Shown one piece after another: positions 31,469 through 36,239 of a DNA stretch of 36,239 nt. The notes under the pieces were generated by a model, which ran no database searches, had not been told where the DNA came from, and was given only the letters and a program-made list of their open reading frames with translations. Position 1 is the first letter of the stretch, and every line of letters begins with the position of its first letter. Origin of the DNA: Burkholderiales bacterium (GTDB lineage: Bacteria; Pseudomonadota; Gammaproteobacteria; Burkholderiales; Burkholderiaceae_C); the NCBI GenBank assembly GCA_003241965.1, contig QBMB01000044.1, positions 1-36,239 of the forward strand, written 5' to 3'. Made by a program: the position numbers and the translations under genes.

Positions 31469-31729
31469 ATGCTTGCCGTCAAAAAAGCCCGAAAACTCAT
31501 CCAGACCGATCCCGAGAGCCCGGCTGCCAAAGTGCTCTCAGCGCTGGTGATCGCGCTGGAGTCGGACCAGGCGTTTCCCCTGGGCCAGCTCTACACCTTG
31601 AACTTCTCCCAGTTTGAACTGGCGCTGGAGATCCTGTCGGAATGGCGACTGGACCGCTACTACAGCAGCAAGGGCCGGCTGCTGGATTTGTCGTTGCACG
31701 CGTCGGAACTGGCTGGGGAACCCACCTGA
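31469..31729 (+). CDS. Small conserved-looking hypothetical protein (86 aa)
   Basis: The start is well supported: GAGGAG five bases before the ATG at 31469. The 86-aa product is soluble and mixed in charge, with predicted helices (AAKVLSALVIALESDQ, FELALEILSEWRLDRYYSSK) and no signal peptide or cysteines. It resembles no domain I can name. It is convergent with the DUF3047 lipoprotein gene (38 bp between stops) and is preceded by a strong leader hairpin. Function unknown. Confidence 0.65.
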   Translation: MLAVKKARKLIQTDPESPAAKVLSALVIALESDQAFPLGQLYTLNFSQFELALEILSEWRLDRYYSSKGRLLDLSLHASELAGEPT

Positions 31730-31767
31730 AGATCGGCATGAACTTCGGTTGACCACCGAAAGACCGT

Positions 31768-32622
31768 TCACTCGCTGGCAACTTTCGCGTTGGCTGGAGA
31801 GAGCGGTGACAACACCAGCGGGCCGAACCAGGCGCTGACCCGCTCACCGGTGTTGTTGGAATCGGTCATCACGCCCACGGCGCTCACCGGCCCCGGCGAC
31901 TCGCCAAACACAAGACGGTAGTCTGCCTGGATGTCCCGCTCGTGATCGACCCATTGGTTCAGCCGCGCTGGGCCCGAGTCGATCACCAGCATGCGGATGC
32001 GCTGGGTGTGCGGGTTGGGGATGACGCTGCCCACCGGGTAGCGGTGGTCCCACACATACATGAGCGTGGCAAACGGCAGCGGCTCACCCGTGACCAGGTT
32101 GGCCAGCTCGGAGAGCATGTTGTCGCGCACGCTCAAGCGGTCGCGGTCACCCCCAAACGTGACGATCACCCGCGCCACCGCGTCGTCGATGTCCTGATCG
32201 CGCAGGTCGACCCGCTCATTGAGCGCAGGCACAAACCACGAAAACGCCAACCGGGAAGGCGCGGGTGCACCTTCAGGGGGCAGGCGCAGGCGCAGGGTGC
32301 TGTTGCCCGCATCACTCTGCGCATGCACCGCCAGGCGCCCCTCATGCACCGTGGGCAGGTACCGGGTGGGTTTGTTGTTTCCGTAACGCCGGTGCACCCA
32401 GGTGCCCGCTGCGCCACCGCCCACCAGCTGGCTGGTTTGCGCCCAGCCCGACCCCGACAGCTCGGCGGCCTCGGCCTCCAGCACCGCGTGCTGGGCGGCA
32501 TCATCGGCGTCATCCCCATCGTCGTTTGACAGGGACGCACACCCACCCAGCAGGCTCAGCGCCACGGCGAACGCCCAACACGGGCGCTGCACGCGCATCA
32601 CAAAAGTCGGTGTGGCGTGCAT
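31768..32622 (-). CDS. DUF3047-family lipoprotein
   Basis: A 284-aa protein with a lipoprotein signal (lipobox LGGC near residue 28, then ASLSNDDGDD; Ala at +2 suggests the outer membrane). The body matches DUF3047: RLAFSWFVPALNERVDLRDQ, then FATLMYVWDHRYPVGSVIPN and QWVDHERDIQADYRLVFGES, ending MTDSNNTGERVSAWFG. The family looks like a secreted jelly-roll/carbohydrate-binding-like fold of unknown role. It is the last gene of the envelope operon, 12 bp after the coiled-coil gene. An alternative start is at 32598. Confidence 0.82.
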   Translation of the reverse strand: MHATPTFVMRVQRPCWAFAVALSLLGGCASLSNDDGDDADDAAQHAVLEAEAAELSGSGWAQTSQLVGGGAAGTWVHRRYGNNKPTRYLPTVHEGRLAVHAQSDAGNSTLRLRLPPEGAPAPSRLAFSWFVPALNERVDLRDQDIDDAVARVIVTFGGDRDRLSVRDNMLSELANLVTGEPLPFATLMYVWDHRYPVGSVIPNPHTQRIRMLVIDSGPARLNQWVDHERDIQADYRLVFGESPGPVSAVGVMTDSNNTGERVSAWFGPLVLSPLSPANAKVASE

Positions 32623-32634
32623 GGCTGTTCCGGC

Positions 32635-33285
32635 TCAGTTCGCGGGCAGTCGGGCCGGCGTCTTGTGCTCGTCGAGCTTGTCTCGGTGCGTCTCCAGCAT
32701 GTTTTCGATGCCGACGCGACCCATGCCTGTGAAAGGCTCCAGGCGCAGCAAGGTGTCTTTGGCGCTGCGGTCGCGGCATTGTTCGATCAACGAGCGTCCG
32801 GTGGCGTAGAGCTGGGTGTTGCGGTTCTCGCAGGCCGCCACCTGCTCGCGCAGCCCGGCACCCTGGGTGTCGAGCTGCTGGCCGCGCTGCCGTGCGCTGA
32901 CCAGGTCGCGGTCCAGCTGCGCCAGCTTGGCAGTGAGCTCCTGCAGCTTGCGCTCCTGCTCGGCACTCCTGGCTTGCAGCGCCTCGCGTTCACGGGTCAC
33001 GGTCTGCAGGTCGCGCTGCAAGCGCTGGCCCCGCGCCGCTTCGTTTTTTGCCTGGGTCTGCGCGCCGCCCACTTCGTCGGCCAGTTTGGCGCGCTCCTGC
33101 TCGGCGGCGTCGAACTTTTGTTGCAGCGCACTCAGGTCCTGGGTGGACTTCTGCACCTGCTGCTGGGCGCGGCGCAAGGCCTCGCGCTCGCGGCTGGCCC
33201 GCTTGTCGTCCTGCGCCATGGCGGGCAGCGCCAGGCTGGTGGAGAGCAGAGCGAGCAGCAAGGCACGCATCACGTTGGGCAACAT
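32635..33285 (-). CDS. Periplasmic coiled-coil protein
   Basis: A 216-aa exported protein. The signal peptide ends near AMAQD (residue 25), followed by a long charged coiled coil (about 30-150, heptad-like, E/Q/R/A/L-rich). A short tail holds two cysteines (AACENRNTQLY and IEQCRDRS) that could form a disulfide. AGGAGG lies seven bases before the ATG, which overlaps the ankyrin gene's stop by one base (TGATG). The closest general type is a YbgF/CpoB-like or adaptor coiled coil, but no TPR follows. A structural or bridging role in the envelope is inferred. Confidence 0.75.
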   Translation of the reverse strand: MLPNVMRALLLALLSTSLALPAMAQDDKRASREREALRRAQQQVQKSTQDLSALQQKFDAAEQERAKLADEVGGAQTQAKNEAARGQRLQRDLQTVTREREALQARSAEQERKLQELTAKLAQLDRDLVSARQRGQQLDTQGAGLREQVAACENRNTQLYATGRSLIEQCRDRSAKDTLLRLEPFTGMGRVGIENMLETHRDKLDEHKTPARLPAN

Positions 33286-34145
33286 CAGAAATCCTCCTGG
33301 GAATAGGGTCGGCTCGCGCGCGTGACCTGCCGTGGCCGGTCACTTCGGGCACCCGCCTGCACCAGCTGTGTGACCAGAGCTTCGCGCTTGAGCTGGTTCG
33401 CCCAATACAAAGGTGTAAGCCCGTCGGCATCGGGCTGGTTGGGGTCCAGGCCCTGGCTGAGCAACACAGCGAGCACGCGGGGCAGGTTGTCGTTGATGGC
33501 CACCAGCAGCAGGCCGGCACCGGTGCGGTCTTTCACCTGTGTGTTGGCGTCGGCCTTGAGCAGCAGGCTGACCACCTCGGGGTGGTTGAGCTTGACGGCG
33601 TTCATCAGAGGCGTGTGTTCGTTCAGACCGGTGGCGTCCACCTGCGCACCGGCGCGCAGCAGCAGCCGCACCATGTGGCTGTGGCCACGCAAAGCGGCCT
33701 GACCCAGCGGGGTGAGCGGTCCGGCGCGGCCATCCACATCGGCGCCGGCGCGAAGCAGCGTGCGCGCGGTCTCCAGATCGCCCTCGCGCGCGGCCAGCAG
33801 CAAGGCGGTGTTGCCCCGCTCGTCCACCGCATTCACTTGTGCGCCGTCCTTGATGGCCTCGCGCACGGCGCCCACATCGGCCCCGGCGGCGGCGCGGATC
33901 AGTTGCTGATCGAGCCCGCTGGCCAGGCGCAGCACCGGGTCGTTGGCACTGGCAACAGCCGCCTGCTGCTGGCGCTCCGACGTGTAGAAACGCTCGCTGT
34001 CCTCGGGCGTGAGGCCGCCCTGCTCGATGCGATCTCGCAGCGCGAGCTGCTCGGGCGCGTGCTGCGCGCAGCCGAACAAGCTGGCGCAGAGTACGCCCGC
34101 AAGCAGCGCCCGGGCGGGGCGCAGGCGCAGGTCAGAACTTCGCAT
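33285..34145 (-). CDS. Ankyrin-repeat lipoprotein
   Basis: A 286-aa predicted lipoprotein. The signal peptide ends in the lipobox LFGC (Cys26, followed by Ala), and a linker runs to about residue 78. About five to six ankyrin repeats cover residues 78-265, with clear G-N-T-A-L-L-L-A-A and G-A-D-V-D cores (ERGNTALLLAAREGDLETAR; GLNEHTPLMNAVKLNHPEVV; DADGLTPLYWANQLKREALV). Ankyrin repeats bind proteins; a periplasmic, membrane-anchored copy in an operon with a porin and TonB suggests a partner among them. Its start overlaps the porin gene's end by 14 bases. Confidence 0.85.
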   Translation of the reverse strand: MRSSDLRLRPARALLAGVLCASLFGCAQHAPEQLALRDRIEQGGLTPEDSERFYTSERQQQAAVASANDPVLRLASGLDQQLIRAAAGADVGAVREAIKDGAQVNAVDERGNTALLLAAREGDLETARTLLRAGADVDGRAGPLTPLGQAALRGHSHMVRLLLRAGAQVDATGLNEHTPLMNAVKLNHPEVVSLLLKADANTQVKDRTGAGLLLVAINDNLPRVLAVLLSQGLDPNQPDADGLTPLYWANQLKREALVTQLVQAGARSDRPRQVTRASRPYSQEDF

Positions 34146-35691
34146 TCAGGTAAACCTGCAAGGTGTTGATCGACAGGGGCAAGCCGCTGATCTCGCGGCT
34201 GGAGAGCCAGCGCGCATTGAGCCAGGTGTTGCGGCTCAGGCCATACTGGGCGCCCACGATGAAGCCCTTGCTGTTGGTGCCGCCGAGGTGGAAGTCCGAA
34301 TCGGTGAAAGCGTCCACCGTGGCATTGGCTTCCAGGTAACGGTAGGCCAGCGAAAGTTGCCAGTCGTTCTTGAGCAACATGGCGGGCATGCCCACGGCCA
34401 CACGCAGCATGTAGCCGGTGTCTTCCCTTCCCAGATTCAGACCGCTGCGCGCCAGGGCCTTGCTGCTGCTGAAGCCGATGTTCTTCAGATAGTCGCCGCT
34501 GACGATCAGGTGCACCGGGTTGTAGAGGTTGAAGTCCACCGCACCCGTGAGGTTGAGCACCTGGTAGTCGGCCGCCAGACCGTAGAGGTTGGTGTTGGGA
34601 TTGCCGTCGTTGTCGATGTTGAAGAGCGTGTTGCCCTTCTGCCGGTAGTCGGGCGCGGTCTCATTGGTGGTGGTGCTGTTGAAGGCGTTACGCACACCAC
34701 TGATGTTGCGGTAGTCGTACAAGCCCAGTCCTACTTTGGCGCGCAGATCGTTGCTGGGCACCCATTCCATGCCGCCCTGTGCAGCCACCAGCCACTTGCT
34801 CTTGGCCTGGTTGCTGATTGAACGCTGTACTTCTTGCAGCGGGAAAACACCCAGCGTCGCGAACGGCCGCCAGACCCGGGCCGCAGAGGCGGGATCGTCA
34901 AACTGCAGCGCCAGACCGTCGAAGTTCAGATCGTCGTCCCACACCAGATCGGTGCTGAAGAACGGGTTGGGAATGCGCCCGGCTGTGGTGGTGAGCCAGG
35001 GCAGGAAATCTTGCGAGCGGCCCTTGAGGAAAGCGCGGTCGAGTGAGAAGTTGGACTTGTTGTTGAAATTGCCCAGCGTCTGGTTGGTCGACACCGGCTC
35101 GAACTGGCTGCCCGTGGCCAGGCGCAGGCCTGCCGTGATGTCGGGCGTGACGCGAGCGGTGAAGCCGAAGCGGGCGCGCAGTCGGGCGCGGTCCCGGTCT
35201 TCGGTGGTGTTGTCGATGTCCTGGCCTTGCACCTGAAAGAACACCTCGGGCGCGTTGGACTGGGAAAACATGTCGCGTTGCAGACCCAGCCGCAGATCAC
35301 CTTCGAACCGGAACCGGTCCACCCACTCCGGCACCGCGTTCACGTCGCCCCAGCGCTCCGACTTGGCTTGCGCCACGACCTCTTCGCGCACTTCGTCGGC
35401 GATCTGCTTGCGCACCGACTCGGGCACGAACTGCACACGCACGGTGGTCTGCTCGGTCTTCTTGGCTTCGGCCACCGTGGCCTTGGCCTTGGCCTCGGCC
35501 TGCTTCACCAGCGCGTCGGCCTTGTCCGCCGGCAGCACGCCCTGCTGCACCAGCGCCTGGATCAGGTTCAGCGTGGTCTGCTTGAGCGTTTCCAGGTCTT
35601 CGCGCTCATCGGCCTGGGCCGTGGCCGCAACAACGGTCATCAGGGCCGCCAGGCTCACCTGGCGCATGGCGTGGTGCAAAGGTCGTTTCAT
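34132..35691 (-). CDS. Putative Porin_5-type outer-membrane porin
   Basis: A 519-aa outer-membrane protein. After the signal peptide (about 1-28, ending AQADE) comes a helical, Ala/Lys/Glu-rich periplasmic segment (about 30-105; LKQTTLNLIQALVQQGVLPA, then KADALVKQAEAKAKATVAEA). A beta-barrel follows from RFRFEGDLRLGLQ to the last strand, LQVYLNAKF, which ends in the terminal Phe needed for BAM insertion. This layout fits the Porin_5 (putative porin) family. The start is set at 35691 (MKRPLHH) rather than 35706. The substrate is unknown. The upstream TonB-like gene is 51 bp away. Confidence 0.82.
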   Translation of the reverse strand: MKRPLHHAMRQVSLAALMTVVAATAQADEREDLETLKQTTLNLIQALVQQGVLPADKADALVKQAEAKAKATVAEAKKTEQTTVRVQFVPESVRKQIADEVREEVVAQAKSERWGDVNAVPEWVDRFRFEGDLRLGLQRDMFSQSNAPEVFFQVQGQDIDNTTEDRDRARLRARFGFTARVTPDITAGLRLATGSQFEPVSTNQTLGNFNNKSNFSLDRAFLKGRSQDFLPWLTTTAGRIPNPFFSTDLVWDDDLNFDGLALQFDDPASAARVWRPFATLGVFPLQEVQRSISNQAKSKWLVAAQGGMEWVPSNDLRAKVGLGLYDYRNISGVRNAFNSTTTNETAPDYRQKGNTLFNIDNDGNPNTNLYGLAADYQVLNLTGAVDFNLYNPVHLIVSGDYLKNIGFSSSKALARSGLNLGREDTGYMLRVAVGMPAMLLKNDWQLSLAYRYLEANATVDAFTDSDFHLGGTNSKGFIVGAQYGLSRNTWLNARWLSSREISGLPLSINTLQVYLNAKF

Positions 35692-35742
35692 GGGATGTCT
35701 CGGCAAGGAAAGGTGTTTGGATGAAATTCAGGAATACAGACG

Positions 35743-36239
35743 TCACGAGCGTGTGGTGATGCGCAGTCGAATGGGCTGGGGCATGTCGCCCGGCGCGCCT
35801 TCTCGCACCGCCGGGAGATTGCGCAGGGCCAGGCGCAGCGCCCCGTCCAGCTCGGGTTTGTCACCGGCGCCCACCAGCTCGACCCGGGTGACCAGGCCGC
35901 TGCTGCTGACCCACACATTGACCACGCGTTGGTAGTCCGCGGCTGCACGCAGTTTCTTGTCGCGCTGCACAGCATCGGTGATGAGTTCCTTCACCAGTGA
36001 GCCGTACCGGGCGAAGGGGTTGCCGCCACCCCCGCCACCGCTGCCAATCAGGTCGCCGCCACCGGGCTTGCCCACCAGTCCAAAGTTGTCACCCGTGCCG
36101 CTGCCGGCCGCGTCCACACCCAGGTTGGGGCCGGGCGGTGGCGCTTCAGACGGCTGGTCGGGCAGTGCATCCGGTTTGGGCACGTCGATCTTTTCCTGTT
36201 TCTGTTCGGGTGGCGGTGGTGGCGGCGGTGTCTTGGGCG
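35743..36239 (-). CDS. TonB-like energy transducer, N-terminus beyond the window
   Basis: A partial gene: its stop is at 35743, and the frame stays open to the window edge, giving about 165 residues. Nearest the edge is a proline-rich, charged run (KTPPPPPP, then EQKQEKIDVPKPDALPDQPS), as in the periplasm-spanning part of TonB. Next is a Gly-rich linker (GSGGGGGGNP). The C-terminal TonB-like domain (about the last 90 residues) has FARYGSLVKELITDAVQRDK and NVWVSSSGLVTRVELVGAGD. The missing N-terminus should hold one membrane helix. ExbB/ExbD genes may lie just outside. It probably heads the porin-ankyrin-coiled-coil-DUF3047 operon. Confidence 0.8.
   Translation of the reverse strand, partial: PKTPPPPPPPEQKQEKIDVPKPDALPDQPSEAPPPGPNLGVDAAGSGTGDNFGLVGKPGGGDLIGSGGGGGGNPFARYGSLVKELITDAVQRDKKLRAAADYQRVVNVWVSSSGLVTRVELVGAGDKPELDGALRLALRNLPAVREGAPGDMPQPIRLRITTRS

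Noticed and set aside
20850-31470. Sigma-54 (-24/-12) promoters, which precede some PEP-CTERM genes elsewhere
   Set aside because: No TGGC-N8-TTGC match with correct spacing was found; the closest, near 22920, is two bases too short.
1-36239. CRISPR arrays, restriction-modification, toxin-antitoxin or other defence genes
   Set aside because: No regularly spaced repeats, Cas-like, methyltransferase or nuclease genes, or paired small toxin/antitoxin frames with motifs were visible. RadC is the only defence-associated family present, and its role is unclear.

Overview
The window looks like a high-GC betaproteobacterial chromosome, most likely Burkholderiales/Comamonadaceae (Hydrogenophaga-like). 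The evidence is the codon bias, the VPEPETYAMLLAGLGLMG-type PEP-CTERM tails, the Porin_5-type porin and the DUF3047 lipoprotein. This placement is inferred from protein style; no rRNA or other taxonomic marker is present.

Bases 1-12638 are the right-hand part of a genomic island. The right boundary is a 47-nt 3' fragment of a tRNA-Asn gene (12592-12638). It has an inward-lying P4-type tyrosine recombinase beside it and the tRNA terminator (12650-12680) beyond it. An intact tRNA-Asn would be expected at the other end, left of the window. The island carries mobile-element genes (a RadC-type JAB protein, a large ParB-like protein, a CxxC small protein and a helical hypothetical protein), a 241-bp leader present twice, and a decayed IS66 end. 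Its main cargo is a complete phosphite-use locus: ptxA-ptxB-ptxC (phosphite/phosphonate-class ABC importer) and ptxD (NAD-dependent phosphite dehydrogenase), with a divergent LysR gene in the ptxE position. Together they would import phosphite and oxidise it to phosphate.

Bases 12700-19850 hold a tightly coupled branched-chain-type (HAAT) ABC importer, livK-livH-livM-livG-livF, whose last gene overlaps an acyl-CoA ligase gene. The arrangement suggests uptake plus CoA activation of an organic (perhaps aromatic) acid. A NHL/SMP-30-like lipoprotein gene follows.

Bases 21195-31730 are a surface/exopolysaccharide region. It holds four PEP-CTERM proteins (SdiA-regulated-like, lamin-tail, and two unknown), a Tat-exported PhoX-type phosphatase, a DsbC-type isomerase, bifunctional ManC/AlgA, a polyprenyl glycosylphosphotransferase that starts an EPS, an EpsL-like outer-membrane barrel and an 86-aa unknown protein. 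No exosortase is in the window. A repeated 16-bp dyad, TGGTCC-N4-GGACCA-like, lies about 65-130 bp upstream of at least four of these transcription units. It is the best candidate here for an undescribed regulatory circuit.

Bases 31768-36239 form a compact envelope operon on the minus strand: TonB-like protein (cut by the window edge), Porin_5 porin, ankyrin-repeat lipoprotein, periplasmic coiled-coil protein and DUF3047 lipoprotein. Its genes overlap or nearly abut.
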